Shown one piece after another: positions 34,133 through 43,777 of a DNA stretch of 64,000 bases (positions are counted from its first letter, which is position 1; every line of letters starts with the position of its first letter). Below the pieces are notes generated by a model. That model ran no database searches and was not told the DNA's origin. It saw only the letters and a list, made by a program, of their open reading frames with translations. A program made the position numbers and the translations under genes. The DNA comes from Nitrospirota bacterium (lineage in GTDB: Bacteria > Nitrospirota > Nitrospiria > Nitrospirales > UBA8639). The stretch covers positions 1 through 64,000 of the forward strand of contig JAALKI010000003.1 in assembly GCA_011088105.1 (NCBI GenBank), in the 5' to 3' direction.

Positions 34133-36706
34133 ATGCGTAACCTCTATGTTGTGCTTGCGGTCCAACATGTCTGGAGTCGTCCGGTTCGAACGCTGCTGAC
34201 ATTGTTGGGCGTATCCGTCGGAGTTGCAGCGGCAATGGCGATTCGTATTGCAAACGTCGAGGTTTTTCATGCTTTTGAAGCGTCCGTTACGACTGTTGTT
34301 GGGGAGGCAACGATTGAAATAACCGATGGTGAACATGGGATTGATGAACGCATCATCACGAAGATTCGTCAACATCCTTCCATTCGGACTGTGGAGCCAG
34401 TGATACAAAAGCCAGCTGTCATTGTTGAGGGGCCTCATCAAGGCAAGTCCATCGCTCTTTGGGGATTGGATCTGGTTGAAGCGTTTGCGACACAACACCA
34501 TCTTCGGATAGCCCGAGATGCTCACAGTGACCTTTCACTTGATGATTTACTAGCGCCTGATTCGGTTTTTATCGATGCGCGTTTTGCTCAGAGGTGGGAT
34601 GTGCATACAGGTGATGCGCTCACCTTGTCTGTCGACGGAATGGTCGTGCGTGTGATGGTTCGTGGGGTGTTTGAGCCTGTTCGGACGCCAAAAGCGTGGG
34701 GCCATTCGCTGGTGGTGATGGATATTGCGGCGGCGCAAATGTTACTAGGACTCGTAGGCCATTTAGATGCCATGCATGTGCTGACTATCCCTGATATGGA
34801 TGTTGATGCAGTCATTGAAGATCTTCGTCACGAGGCATCATGGCAGGTTGATCGAATGGCTCAACGAAATCAGCAAGTTGAACGGATGATTCAGACCTTT
34901 CAATTGAATTTGACTACGATGAGTGTGGTTGGGCTGTTGGTCGGCATTTTTCTGGTCTACAACACCATTGCATTTTCAGTCGTTCAGCATCGCCGTGAAA
35001 TCGGGATCCTTCGAGCCCTTGGTCTGTCTCGTGCCCAGGTCAGTGGATTGTTTATGGGCGAAGCCGCAGGGATGGGGCTTGTGGGTGGGATCATGGGAAC
35101 AGGCTTGGGTGCGATACTTGCCGAGTTGCTCACCAGGCTGGTGCAGGAGAGTGTAACGGAGCTCTATACCTCAGTCACGGGGTCTCCAGTCGACGTGCCG
35201 TTTGTGCTGTATGCCGTCGGTGGGGGGCTTGGAATTGTGATCTCAACAATTGGAGCGGTGGGCCCTTCTTGGGAGGCCGGATGGACGTCACCTGTGCGGG
35301 CGTTGGCTCCAGGGGATTATGAGCAGGATAGGCAATTGCGGCATGGTCGCTATACGGGACTGTCTCTCGGCATGTTTGCGGGGGCGGTTTTCTTGACGTT
35401 ACCTGGGCCGGTTGGTGGCATGCCAATTTTTGGCTATGCCTCGGCATTATTCGTCTTGTTGGGCTGTGCGTTATTGGCTCCGATCAGTATCAAGGCCTTA
35501 GAACGTTTTAGCCAATGGAGAGGGTGTTCTCGTGTCGGTCTGGTGAGTCGGTTAGCCGTTGATCAGATTGTTCGTGCGCCGGGGCGCAATGGAGTCACGC
35601 TGTCGGCCTTGATGATTGGGATTGCGATCATGGTTGGTGTGGGCACCATGGTGCAAAGTTTTCGACAGACGGTGGAAGTGTGGATTGACCAAACACTGAT
35701 GTCCGACCTTATTGTGGTTCCTCATACGTGGCCTCAGAACAATGATGCGAAATCATCACTCACTCAGCTTTCTCCTGCCATTTTAGAAGACGTTCGGCGT
35801 ACTTCAGGAGTGGAGGCGGTTGATCCTTATTATCAGGAACGTGTGCAGAGTGAAGGGCAAGAATTTGTCCTCGTGACGCGAGATTTTTCCATTCATGGAG
35901 AACGCAGTCGATACCTCTTTGTTCAGGGAGCGTCTGGAGCAATCCTCAATCAGGCGCATTCCGAAGATGGAGTGATTGTATCTGAAGTATTGTCGAAGAC
36001 ACTCGATGTTACAACCGGTGATTTCTTACGGCTAACGACGCCAACAGGCACCCACGCGTTTTCCATTATGGGCATATTTTATGACTATGCCACGGATGGT
36101 GGAAAAGTGGTGATGGATCGCTCTTTGTATCAAAAGTTTTGGGGAGAGCCTCCTGTTGGTGTGTTGGCGCTCTATCTTGCTGAAGATATTGATCGTCAAA
36201 AGATGAAAACGCATCTGGAGAATGTCTTGGCTGTCCGAGATCCGGTCACGATCATTCAAAATGGTGAGTTGCGTCAGGAAATTTTAGATATCTTTGATCG
36301 AACGTTTCGCGTGACTAGAGTGTTAGAATTCATTGCTATTGTGGTGGCCATGCTGGGCATTGCGAATACGCTTGTTACATCGGTCCTCGAACGTCAACGG
36401 GAACTCTCAACTTTACGAGCCATCGGGGCTGGCAGAAACCAAATTCAGCGAATGGTGTTTACGGAATCTCTGTATCTGAGCATATTGGGGAGCCTGCTTG
36501 GCTTATTGGGGGGCATGTTACTTGCCATCGTGTTGATTGAAGTCATTAATGCACAATCGTTCGGCTGGACTATTCGATTCGTGATGCCGTGGACAACGTT
36601 GGTCGAAGCGGTCGGCGTGTCTTGTGGGGCGGCTTTGTTAGCTGGTGCTGTGCCGGCCCGTTGGGCTATGCAGCGGCCTGTGAGTGAAGGATTGCGATAT
36701 GAATGA
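34133..36706 (+). CDS. FtsX/MacB-type ABC transporter permease
   Basis: 857 residues. Two FtsX repeat units: an N-terminal helix with a large periplasmic domain (MacB_PCD-like, about 40-255), three helices (about 260-380), further membrane segments, a second periplasmic domain (about 520-720) and three C-terminal helices. This long doubled form resembles permeases that handle lipoproteins or lipids. RTLLTLLGVSVGVAAAMAI and REIGILRALGLSRAQV are typical. The nearest ATPase is at 32052 on the same strand and is the probable partner. Confidence 0.88.
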   Translation: MRNLYVVLAVQHVWSRPVRTLLTLLGVSVGVAAAMAIRIANVEVFHAFEASVTTVVGEATIEITDGEHGIDERIITKIRQHPSIRTVEPVIQKPAVIVEGPHQGKSIALWGLDLVEAFATQHHLRIARDAHSDLSLDDLLAPDSVFIDARFAQRWDVHTGDALTLSVDGMVVRVMVRGVFEPVRTPKAWGHSLVVMDIAAAQMLLGLVGHLDAMHVLTIPDMDVDAVIEDLRHEASWQVDRMAQRNQQVERMIQTFQLNLTTMSVVGLLVGIFLVYNTIAFSVVQHRREIGILRALGLSRAQVSGLFMGEAAGMGLVGGIMGTGLGAILAELLTRLVQESVTELYTSVTGSPVDVPFVLYAVGGGLGIVISTIGAVGPSWEAGWTSPVRALAPGDYEQDRQLRHGRYTGLSLGMFAGAVFLTLPGPVGGMPIFGYASALFVLLGCALLAPISIKALERFSQWRGCSRVGLVSRLAVDQIVRAPGRNGVTLSALMIGIAIMVGVGTMVQSFRQTVEVWIDQTLMSDLIVVPHTWPQNNDAKSSLTQLSPAILEDVRRTSGVEAVDPYYQERVQSEGQEFVLVTRDFSIHGERSRYLFVQGASGAILNQAHSEDGVIVSEVLSKTLDVTTGDFLRLTTPTGTHAFSIMGIFYDYATDGGKVVMDRSLYQKFWGEPPVGVLALYLAEDIDRQKMKTHLENVLAVRDPVTIIQNGELRQEILDIFDRTFRVTRVLEFIAIVVAMLGIANTLVTSVLERQRELSTLRAIGAGRNQIQRMVFTESLYLSILGSLLGLLGGMLLAIVLIEVINAQSFGWTIRFVMPWTTLVEAVGVSCGAALLAGAVPARWAMQRPVSEGLRYE

Positions 36707-37796
36707 GAATGGCATGGTCTTCAATGAGTAGGTTAGGCATGTAGTAAGATTGTAAAACTTTCTTATTAGGCATGCCGATGACATCAAACAAATGAGGAAT
36801 AATTGTAGCGAAGTCTAAAGGAAGTCTAAAAGGGTTGTTCCTTTTCGACTATAGGCTTCAAAATAAAAGTTAGGTTGTAAGGGAATCGTTGAGCCCATTG
36901 GGTTTATGGAAGGCGCGTGTGGGTAAGCGGTCGGGAAGAATAGTGCTTCATCTGCAGTGGGCAACTATAATAACTGAAATAGAAGGTTTTTGGTCTCGGC
37001 TGAGCTGCAGGCTATCCTAGAAAAAACCGTAATTTGAGCATCTTCAATAGATGATAGGGACATCTCTATGAAAACAACCCTCAATAGATGTGGTGGAACG
37101 TGGATAATGTTCATCGTTGACAGGAACATTCTATTTTATGCTGACGATTTGGATTCCCTTGATCCTCTGAAGTAATCTGATGGAGTCGTGGCCTCGCCAC
37201 TCCCCATCTTGATATGTCACGTGAGGTAGCACGAGTTTTTGCATGTATCGACTCACCCGAACGTGCTTCGTCGCTCTTCACGTTGGTAAATGCCTGAGAA
37301 CTCATCGAAGCAATCCTTGCTTCTTCTAGTCTTGTGCCGTTAATGCCCATGAAATGTCATCAAACGTTTGCATCGGAGGTCTTTAACAAAATTTTCTGAA
37401 CACATATTCTCAGCTTCTAACTCTTTCAGGCGGTGAGCCTGACCTTCTTGTATTTCCTTATATTCTTTGTGTCATTTGTCATATGTGGTGTCTAATACCC
37501 TCAATTCAGAAGATTTCCCCGCAATGGACTTTCCCTGATGGACTTGTTTTAGTAGATGGCAAATCTGCTCTAAGTTTTGTCGCTTTCGTGTCATTCATTG
37601 CCTCCTTTTTTGGTTCCGTATATGATTCCTAATCCTGAGGAACCCCGGGCCAAATTAAGGGACGGTTCACTAGATGCGTAATCAGCATTAACGGTCTAGC
37701 AAGCATATGTGTTTGGATAGCAAGAAGTGCTCCTCGTTTCTTGCTAGCAGCTATGCAAGGCGTTAGATATTACTAATATGAAGAGAGGGTTCTACA
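36707..37796. other. Gene-poor region holding an IS3 remnant
   Basis: About 1.1 kb between the permease and the glycerophosphodiesterase. The only interpretable content is a decayed IS3-family transposase at about 37110-37594. The remaining sequence (36707-37100 and 37600-37796) shows no gene; a promoter for the downstream gene should lie in the last 150 bases. Confidence 0.6.
37110..37594 (-). mobile_element. Degenerate IS3-family insertion sequence (orfA and trace of orfB)
   Basis: Leftward from ATG 37594, 85 codons read as an IS3-type OrfA with one internal TGA: MTRKRQNLEQICHLLKQ, then after the stop KEYKEIQEGQAHRLKELEAEN, the typical leucine-rich region. Below 37340 a short stretch (GHDSIRLLQRIKGIQIVSIK) may be the start of OrfB. 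I see no terminal inverted repeats or target duplication. The element is dead and old. Confidence 0.65.
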
Positions 37797-38678
37797 ATGT
37801 CGAGTGATTCTATGGTCAATCCTATTAACGCCCATAAAAAAGGTGATAAGCCTCTTGTACTTGCTCACCGAGGGCTAGTGACGGAATTTCAAGAAAATAC
37901 CTTGTCTGCGGTGAAAGGGGCCATGGAGAGCAAAAAGTGTGACGGTTGCGAATTTGATGTGTTTCTCACAAAAGACAATAAGGTTGTGCTGTTTCATGAT
38001 GAAAGCTTGGAGCGAGTTACGGGGGTTGATCGAAGCATCTACGACATGACGTGGAAGGAACTCCAAACGCTGACCGTGCAGAAAAGTATCGAGGTTGATG
38101 GAGGGATGAGGCATTATGAAAAGGAAGAACGGATTCCGCTTCTGTCTGATGTCTTAGAAGAAATTAAGGGAAAAGATTTTTTCGTCGACATCGAAATGAA
38201 GGCCTATGCACCTCGATGGACTAAAAGAAGGACGGGACGGGAAGTCGCGAAGATCGTTCGTGCAACCGGTATTGAAGACCAGGTGGTGTGCTCTTCATTT
38301 AATTTCTTTATGCTGAATCATTTAGAGAATGAACACCGATCTATTTATTCAGGGTTTGCCTATGATGATGTTATTCCTTTGAGCTGTAAATGGATCAACT
38401 GGTTTATGGAACGGAATTTAGTCGGACGGTTTATTAACTCCAACATTGCTGTTGTAGAATATACGCTCATCGATGAAGATTCCATCGCCAAATATCATAA
38501 AAAGAATATGGGCGTTGGCACTTACACGCTCTTTCCTCTGACTCCTCTCGGCAAAGAACATGAAAAATATGATCATTACGCGAATGAGGTTAAACGGCTA
38601 ACCAAATTGGGAGTCGATTGGATTGAAACTGATGATCCACAGAAAGTGTACGATTTGATATATGAGAATCAATCGTAA
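37797..38678 (+). CDS. Glycerophosphodiester phosphodiesterase (GDPD)
   Basis: 293 residues. HRGLVTEFQENTLSAVKGAM carries the catalytic His/Arg and Glu-Asn, followed by CEFDVFLTKDNKVVLFHDESLERVTG with the metal-binding acidic residues and second His, and a TIM-barrel remainder ending WIETDDPQKV. No signal peptide, so cytoplasmic (UgpQ-like). It hydrolyses glycerophosphodiesters to glycerol-3-phosphate and an alcohol. Single gene with its own start at ATG 37797 preceded by GAGAGG. Confidence 0.9.
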   Translation: MSSDSMVNPINAHKKGDKPLVLAHRGLVTEFQENTLSAVKGAMESKKCDGCEFDVFLTKDNKVVLFHDESLERVTGVDRSIYDMTWKELQTLTVQKSIEVDGGMRHYEKEERIPLLSDVLEEIKGKDFFVDIEMKAYAPRWTKRRTGREVAKIVRATGIEDQVVCSSFNFFMLNHLENEHRSIYSGFAYDDVIPLSCKWINWFMERNLVGRFINSNIAVVEYTLIDEDSIAKYHKKNMGVGTYTLFPLTPLGKEHEKYDHYANEVKRLTKLGVDWIETDDPQKVYDLIYENQS

Positions 38679-38793
38679 CGATATAGGCATTAGCCAGATT
38701 GGTGAACTATGCAATTTCTGGTGAGATGTCAAAGAACGGTGTCCATTCAACGAGCGTGTGCATGATGTTTTTTGACAAAAATGAAGGGTTACA

Positions 38794-39192
38794 TTATGCC
38801 GACGATACTGAATCAACATCAGTTAGGGAAAAATTGTTGCCTTTGAATAACGGAGGCCGGCTCATGGCTTTTGTCAACGCGTAAGAAAAGCAATCTCCGT
38901 AATTCCGGCCTTCCTTTTTGAGGCTTTCCCGTATCGGTCATAGGCTTCATGGCTAAGCTGTGCTGGATTCACAATGATACTTTCGATTCTGAATCCGATA
39001 TCTCGGATCATGTCATCGAGCGGTCTGCTTCCTGCCGTACGATATCGGTTGAATACGACCATGCCGATTTCAATCAACGTGCCAGTGGAAATAAATGGAG
39101 GATTTCGCCTTAGCAATCGCTCTAACAAAAACTGTGGTATCCTCTTCGTTTCCCTCAATCGCAATGAATATTGAGGTATCGACGACAATCAT
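38794..39192 (-). pseudogene. vapC: VapC (PIN-domain) toxin gene with two compensating frameshifts
   Basis: A PIN-domain RNase of 132 codons can be pieced together: MIVVDTSIFIAIEGNEED (catalytic Asp) in one frame, ISTGTLIEIGMVVFNRYR and AYDRYGK in a second, and NYGDCFSYALTKA (second acidic site), ending at TAA 38794, back in the first frame. The two shifts, near 39088 and 38910, cancel in length. The gene therefore cannot produce a normal toxin as read. The antitoxin reading frame ends on the toxin ATG. Confidence 0.7.
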
Positions 39193-39308
39193 TTTGTTAG
39201 CCTGTATTCGTCATAGGGCATTTCCTCGGGGCGGCAAGTATCTTGTGTGAGTAATGATACGCAGCTTATTGCAAGAAGCCGTTCAGAAATGTGTCGATAT
39301 CTATGCCA
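39189..39308 (-). pseudogene. Partial VapB antitoxin reading frame
   Basis: About 40 codons ending in TGA that overlaps the vapC ATG. The tail DTCRPEEMPYDEYRLTK resembles the C-terminal ILGYDE-type tail of VapB antitoxins paired with this VapC group. The DNA-binding N-terminal part is missing, so only the remnant can be claimed. Confidence 0.5.
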
Positions 39309-39542
39309 GACCCTCTTCCCCATGATGGCACTTAAGGGTTTGAGGGCGTAATCTAATTAAACAATTTTCCCGATTCAATGGAACGTGATAAGTGTATGAT
39401 GGGAGGAGTTCGAGCCATGAAGATGAGAAGAAACTTCTGAGGTCTTTATTGAGAATGCCCATGATCTCAAACAATATAGCGATAATCATCAACGCAGCAT
39501 CAAAAGCATTGACCTTCATCATCAATAACACAAAGGAAAAAT

Positions 39543-40247
39543 ATGAAAAAATATATTGCAGAGTCGTTCGGGACATTTTGGTTGGTTCTCGGTGGATGTG
39601 GGAGTGCGGTGTTAGCCGCGGCGTTTCCTGATGTTGGCATTGGGCTGCTTGGGGTTTCGCTGGCGTTTGGGTTGACGGTACTGACAATGGCCTATGCGAT
39701 TGGCCATATCTCTGGTTGTCATCTGAATCCGGCAGTGTCTGTTGGACTCTGGGCAAGTGGTCGTTTCTCAGTGCATCAATTATTGCCTTACATTGTTGCG
39801 CAGGTTTTTGGTGCGTTGGTTGCTGGTGGGGTGCTTTTTTTAATAGCGAGTGGCAAGGTTGGGTTTGATGTCACAGCAGGCTTTGCGTCTAATGGCTATG
39901 GGGCTCATTCACCGGGTGGCTATTCCTTGGGGGCGGCGTTAGTCACAGAGGTAGTGATGATCATGATGTTTTTGTTCGTTATCCTTGGTGCAACGGATAA
40001 ACGAGCGCCACAGGGGATGGCCCCTATCGCCATTGGTCTTTGCCTGACGTTGATTCACCTGATTAGCATTCCGGTCACCAACACATCCGTGAATCCTGCA
40101 CGCAGTACAGGGGTGGCTCTTTTCGTTGGCGATTGGGCCATTGCCCAATTGTGGCTGTTTTGGATAGCGCCTATCGTTGGTGCGCTGATTGGTGCAGCCG
40201 CGTATCGATACATTGGGAGTGTAGAAGGTGAAGGGCATCAAGCCTAA
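39543..40247 (+). CDS. aqpZ: Aquaporin Z-type water channel
   Basis: 234 residues, six membrane helices and two half-helices with NPA motifs: [15 protein letters not shown] and [12 protein letters not shown], the latter carrying the Arg of the selectivity filter. [26 protein letters not shown] is typical of AqpZ, as are the residues around the second NPA. It passes water across the inner membrane. A GGAAA stretch lies before ATG 39543. Upstream is the vapBC remnant; the next gene is a GlsB-type protein on the same strand. Confidence 0.93.
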   Translation: MKKYIAESFGTFWLVLGGCGSAVLAAAFPDVGIGLLGVSLAFGLTVLTMAYAIGHISGCHLNPAVSVGLWASGRFSVHQLLPYIVAQVFGALVAGGVLFLIASGKVGFDVTAGFASNGYGAHSPGGYSLGAALVTEVVMIMMFLFVILGATDKRAPQGMAPIAIGLCLTLIHLISIPVTNTSVNPARSTGVALFVGDWAIAQLWLFWIAPIVGALIGAAAYRYIGSVEGEGHQA

Positions 40248-40372
40248 TCATCGTGTTGCTTTGGATAGCAGAAAGCAGGTCGAGGATGATGTTCGGTTTT
40301 TTGTGGTCGGTCCTGTGATCCGTTAGATTGTCGTACGTGTAACGTCTTCTTACTAACAACAATCGAGGTGAA

Positions 40373-40627
40373 ATGATGGACATAACAGGGTTGATTATGT
40401 TTTTGGCAATTGGTGCTATTGCAGGTTGGTTAGCTGGAATGTTCATGAAAGGTGGTGGTTTTGGCCTACTGGGTAATATTGTTGTTGGTATTCTCGGGGC
40501 GATCGTTGGAGGTTTTGTCTTTGGTTTGCTTGGCATCTCGGCGGGAGGGGTTATTGGTTCAATTGTGACTGCAACGATCGGAGCAGCATTACTGCTATTT
40601 ATTATCGCGGTTATGAAGAAACGTTGA
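40373..40627 (+). CDS. GlsB/YeaQ/YmgE-family small membrane protein
   Basis: 84 residues, about three hydrophobic helices rich in glycine: GLIMFLAIGAIAGWLAGMFMKGGGFGLLGN and GILGAIVGGFVFGLLG. The family is induced by stress in several bacteria but has no assigned biochemical role. GAGGTG precedes the adjacent ATGs at 40373 and 40376. Neighbours are membrane proteins for water and cation flux, so an osmotic setting is plausible. Confidence 0.88.
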   Translation: MMDITGLIMFLAIGAIAGWLAGMFMKGGGFGLLGNIVVGILGAIVGGFVFGLLGISAGGVIGSIVTATIGAALLLFIIAVMKKR

Positions 40628-40734
40628 CAGCGTCATAAGGCCATTGTCCCCGCACTGGTTTTATCACTGCGCTCCTCGGCCAATTGGTTAAATGGCATTA
40701 TGAGTCAACAGAGTCAAGAAATAGGAGTCGACGT

Positions 40735-41067
40735 ATGGCGTGGATGTATTTGGTAGTCGCGGGGTTGTTTGAATGCGGGTGGGCAATTGGGCTCAAGTAT
40801 ACCGATGGGTTTACCAAACTGCTTCCGTCATTGCTGACTTTCTCAGCGATGGCCATGAGTTTTTGGTTACTGTCCATCGCGATGAAAATTATTCCAATAG
40901 GGACAGCCTATGCGGTATGGACAGGCATTGGAGCTGTGGGTGTCGCGATCTTGGGCATGATGTTCTTTGGGGAATCACGGAGCATGACACGGATCATCTG
41001 TTTGCTCCTTATTGTCTTAGGCATCGTGGGCCTTCAATTCGTTCCGTCATCACAAGGGACCTCATGA
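40735..41067 (+). CDS. gdx: Guanidinium exporter Gdx/SugE (SMR family)
   Basis: 110 residues, four membrane helices. [27 protein letters not shown] carries the conserved glutamate, and [23 protein letters not shown] is the SugE signature helix that separates it from multidrug EmrE. The family exports guanidinium as an antiparallel dimer. AGGAG lies 7 bases before ATG 40735. I looked for a guanidine riboswitch in the 100 bases upstream and saw none I could support. Confidence 0.88.
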   Translation: MAWMYLVVAGLFECGWAIGLKYTDGFTKLLPSLLTFSAMAMSFWLLSIAMKIIPIGTAYAVWTGIGAVGVAILGMMFFGESRSMTRIICLLLIVLGIVGLQFVPSSQGTS

Positions 41068-41548
41068 CCACAGCAATCAGTGGAGGAGATAAGATGGGAA
41101 TGCCCCAAAATTTCTGCTGTTCTGAGCATTTCGATTCATGTCGATGAGTGGTATGAATAGAAACAGGCTATCAGATTAGTATCCTGACCATTCGCCAGTC
41201 CTGTGGATCAAGTAATGTGACAGGCTTGATGTTATGAGTACAACAGATCTCACGTTGATTCAAGATTAGCATGATTGAAGCAAATTTCCTGTTCCCTCGA
41301 AATCAAGTTTGTCTTTAGGACGCAACCATATCGTAAATGAGGCTGTCCAGTGTGCCTAGCATATAGGGACCCGATTGAAGAATGGAGTGTAAATTGGCAA
41401 ACGGCTCTTGTCTTGCGTGTACTGAAACGGTAGCATCGTTCTATAGTTCTGTTGAGCTTTCTGTCTCATCACCCGTTCTAGTTTTAGAGACCTCCCCATT
41501 GGGTGCAGTTCACGAGAAAATATTCACCCGAAACCCCTAGTCGTCACA
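41068..41548. other. Gene-free region with one possible micro-ORF
   Basis: About 480 bases between the exporter and the globin gene. The only candidate is an 18-codon frame at 41094 with a strong ribosome site. I see no terminator or clear promoter for the globin gene. Confidence 0.5.
41094..41147 (+). CDS. Possible Cys-rich 17-residue micro-protein or leader peptide
   Basis: ATG 41094 follows a strong GGAGGAG (41082-41088). The frame encodes MGMPQNFCCSEHFDSCR with three Cys and then stops. It lies 27 bases after the guanidinium exporter gene, so it could be translated from the same message. No homologue is known to me; a chance frame is quite possible. Confidence 0.25.
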   Translation: MGMPQNFCCSEHFDSCR

Positions 41549-42469
41549 ATGGATGAAATAATACAAAATGATTACGTCGCTTTGAAAAAGCACTATTGGT
41601 TTGCCAAGGGTGATGAGGTTCTTCTCCTACAGATGAAACCGTATCTTGAATCATTTGCGGATGAGTTCATTACAGAGTTTTACCAATTTATCTGGAATTT
41701 TGGGAAAACAGCGGAGTTTCTGAAGGATGAAACCATCATTACACGGCATCGCGGGAAAATTTACGAATGGTACTTGGATTTATTTAGTGGAACTTATGAG
41801 ATTTCCTATTTCTCGAAGCTGTATAAAATAGGTGAAATCCACGTTAAGCTAGGGCTTCCCACCCATTATGTGAATGCAGCATTTAATTTTGTTCGTATTT
41901 TTACGCTCAGTCGTATTTATCAACAATACGCTCAGGAAGAGGACCTCACAGAGAGACTGAAAGCGGTTGAAAGAATTCTAGATATCAACTTGGATGTCTT
42001 AACAAGCTCATATAGGGAAGAAGAGATCGGCCGTTTTTTGGCACTCTCTCGTATCGAAAAGACCTTGCTTGGGCTTCTGAAAAAAACCAGTGCGTATTTT
42101 AACTATTTGCTGGCTGGGGCACTTGTGGTTGTGGCGTTTTTTGCTGTTGGCTTATTTGGCTATGATGTGTATCTCCTTTTTTCAAGGCAGACCTCTATAG
42201 AACAAGGTATTTTAACAATCCTGGGTAGTCTCTTAATTCTCTGGGCAGCTATTGAGCTCATTCACGAAGAAACAAAACATCTTCGCGGTGGGAGTTTTGC
42301 GTTAGAAGCTTTTATCACACTGGCCATTGCCGCCCTGATTCGGAAAATACTGATTTTCTCTCTGTCCCCTGCCAAAACTATGGATGTTTTATTATATGGG
42401 GTTTTGGTGCTTTGTTTGGGTATTTCATATTGGCTGATTGTGCAAACGACAAACCCAAGAAAAAGCTAG
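41549..42469 (+). CDS. Protoglobin domain fused to a PsiE-like membrane domain
   Basis: 306 residues. The first part (about 10-165) is a globin of the protoglobin/globin-coupled-sensor class, with YWFAKGDEVLLLQMKPYL at the start and the proximal haem ligand His98 in IGEIHVKLGLP. The second part has four membrane helices; its core WAAIELIHEETKHLRGGSFALEAFITLAIAALIRKIL matches PsiE (phosphate-starvation-inducible E). It could sense O2, NO or a similar gas at the inner membrane and alter the membrane domain. The role of PsiE itself is unknown. ATG 41549 has no strong ribosome site. It is a single gene. Confidence 0.8.
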   Translation: MDEIIQNDYVALKKHYWFAKGDEVLLLQMKPYLESFADEFITEFYQFIWNFGKTAEFLKDETIITRHRGKIYEWYLDLFSGTYEISYFSKLYKIGEIHVKLGLPTHYVNAAFNFVRIFTLSRIYQQYAQEEDLTERLKAVERILDINLDVLTSSYREEEIGRFLALSRIEKTLLGLLKKTSAYFNYLLAGALVVVAFFAVGLFGYDVYLLFSRQTSIEQGILTILGSLLILWAAIELIHEETKHLRGGSFALEAFITLAIAALIRKILIFSLSPAKTMDVLLYGVLVLCLGISYWLIVQTTNPRKS

Positions 42470-42745
42470 GGTTCAAGAATGGGCACTCTCTCACTTAGCC
42501 TTATCCGACCCAGCGGCCCTTAGTACAATGCCAACCCCACAGCTTCAACAAAGCTCGACAAGAGGTTATTTAGCAGATCGATGTTTTCCTGAGGGGCTAT
42601 TGCCGGGATTGGAGGCCTGGTTAATATTGTTGAGAGAACATTCACCGAAAGCCTCATTTCAGGGGAGTATGACAAGTTCAAGTCTTCCAGAGATTTGGGA
42701 AGACTCAAGCCAATCAAGTATTTTCAGTCAGAAAGACTGTTGACT

Positions 42746-43741
42746 TTACCCAGTCAGTGCTGGGAGGTAATCGGCTTGTACCTCGAAGCCTAAATCCTCG
42801 ATCATCTTTTGAGCGTCTGAAGCTGGTTGACCGGGGGTTGTGAGGTATCCGTCGACAAAGAGTGAGTCGGCGACATAGAGAGCCAAAGGTTGCAATGTGC
42901 GAAGATTAAATTCACGGCCTCCGGCGATCCGGATTTCCGTCCGAGGGTGAACGAATCGAAACAGACAAAGAATTCTGAGGCATTGTTGTGGGGTGAGATG
43001 ATGGTTGTCTCCCAATGGGGTTCCTGCAATGGGGTGCAGCATATTGATGGGGATGGAGTCAGGGCTGACCTCACGTAAGGCAAAGGCTAAGTCAATGAGG
43101 TCTTCGTCCTGTTCGCCCATGCCGATGATGCCTCCGGAGCAGAGTTCTAATCCGGCCGCTCTGGCATTCTTCAAGGTTGTGACTCGATCTTTATAGGTGT
43201 GTGTTGTGCAAATCGCAGGGTGATAGGCTTCGCTGGTATTGAGATTGTGGTTAATCCGATCGACCCCAGCTGCTTTCAATTCCTGGGCCTGATCCTGTGA
43301 CAACAGTCCTAGCGAGCAGCATACTTGAATGGGAAACTCTTCTTTAATGTGCCGAACGGCAGTGGCGATGTCACGAATTTCCCGATCAAGGGGACTACGA
43401 CCACTCATCACGACACAATACCGTTGGGCCTTCGCGGCCACGGCACGCCGTGCGCCTTCTCGCATCTCGTCTAACGAGACCAATGCATAGCGGTCGATTG
43501 GGGCCGATGACACAGATGATTGCGAACAGTAATGGCAATCTTCCTGGCAGGCTCCGCTTTTAGCATTGAGCAGCATCTGCAGGCGTACTGTTTTCCCAAA
43601 ATATTGTTGCCGAATTCGAAAGGCGGCATTCACTAAATCCAATGTCTGTGTATCCGGTGTGCCAAGGATTGCTTGACAATCCTGCCGGGTAGGCGTGCCT
43701 CCTTCAATAACGGTCTCGGCAAGTAGCTGAAAATCAGGCAT
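42746..43741 (-). CDS. bioB: Biotin synthase BioB
   Basis: 331 residues, radical-SAM TIM barrel. The radical cluster motif CQEDCHYC has Cys65, Cys69 and Cys72; the auxiliary-cluster residues include the Arg of IRIAGGRE, with LNTSEAYH and GLELCSGGIIGMGE present. It inserts sulfur into dethiobiotin. No other bio gene is nearby. It lies downstream of the nadD-rsfS genes with a 36-base gap and may be the end of that transcript. Confidence 0.95.
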   Translation of the reverse strand: MPDFQLLAETVIEGGTPTRQDCQAILGTPDTQTLDLVNAAFRIRQQYFGKTVRLQMLLNAKSGACQEDCHYCSQSSVSSAPIDRYALVSLDEMREGARRAVAAKAQRYCVVMSGRSPLDREIRDIATAVRHIKEEFPIQVCCSLGLLSQDQAQELKAAGVDRINHNLNTSEAYHPAICTTHTYKDRVTTLKNARAAGLELCSGGIIGMGEQDEDLIDLAFALREVSPDSIPINMLHPIAGTPLGDNHHLTPQQCLRILCLFRFVHPRTEIRIAGGREFNLRTLQPLALYVADSLFVDGYLTTPGQPASDAQKMIEDLGFEVQADYLPALTG

Positions 43742-43777
43742 AAGAGGTTCTCCATCTATGATAAAAGGGTCGGAACC

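Noticed and set aside
37111-37350. 79-codon leftward frame as a gene of its own
   Set aside because: It lies immediately past the degenerate IS3 OrfA and is best explained as decayed transposase sequence read in another frame.
38699-38884. 61-codon rightward frame after the GDPD gene
   Set aside because: It is antisense to the reconstructable VapC C-terminus and has no supporting signal.
40628-40734. Guanidine riboswitch upstream of the Gdx/SugE gene
   Set aside because: I looked for the conserved guanidine-I, II and III elements and could not find a convincing match.
41480-41510. GTTTTAGAGA sequence suggesting a CRISPR repeat
   Set aside because: It occurs once with no repeated copies or spacers around it.
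42438-42743. 101-codon rightward frame after the globin gene
   Set aside because: It begins inside the globin gene in another frame, is rich in Ser/Pro without pattern and has no ribosome site.
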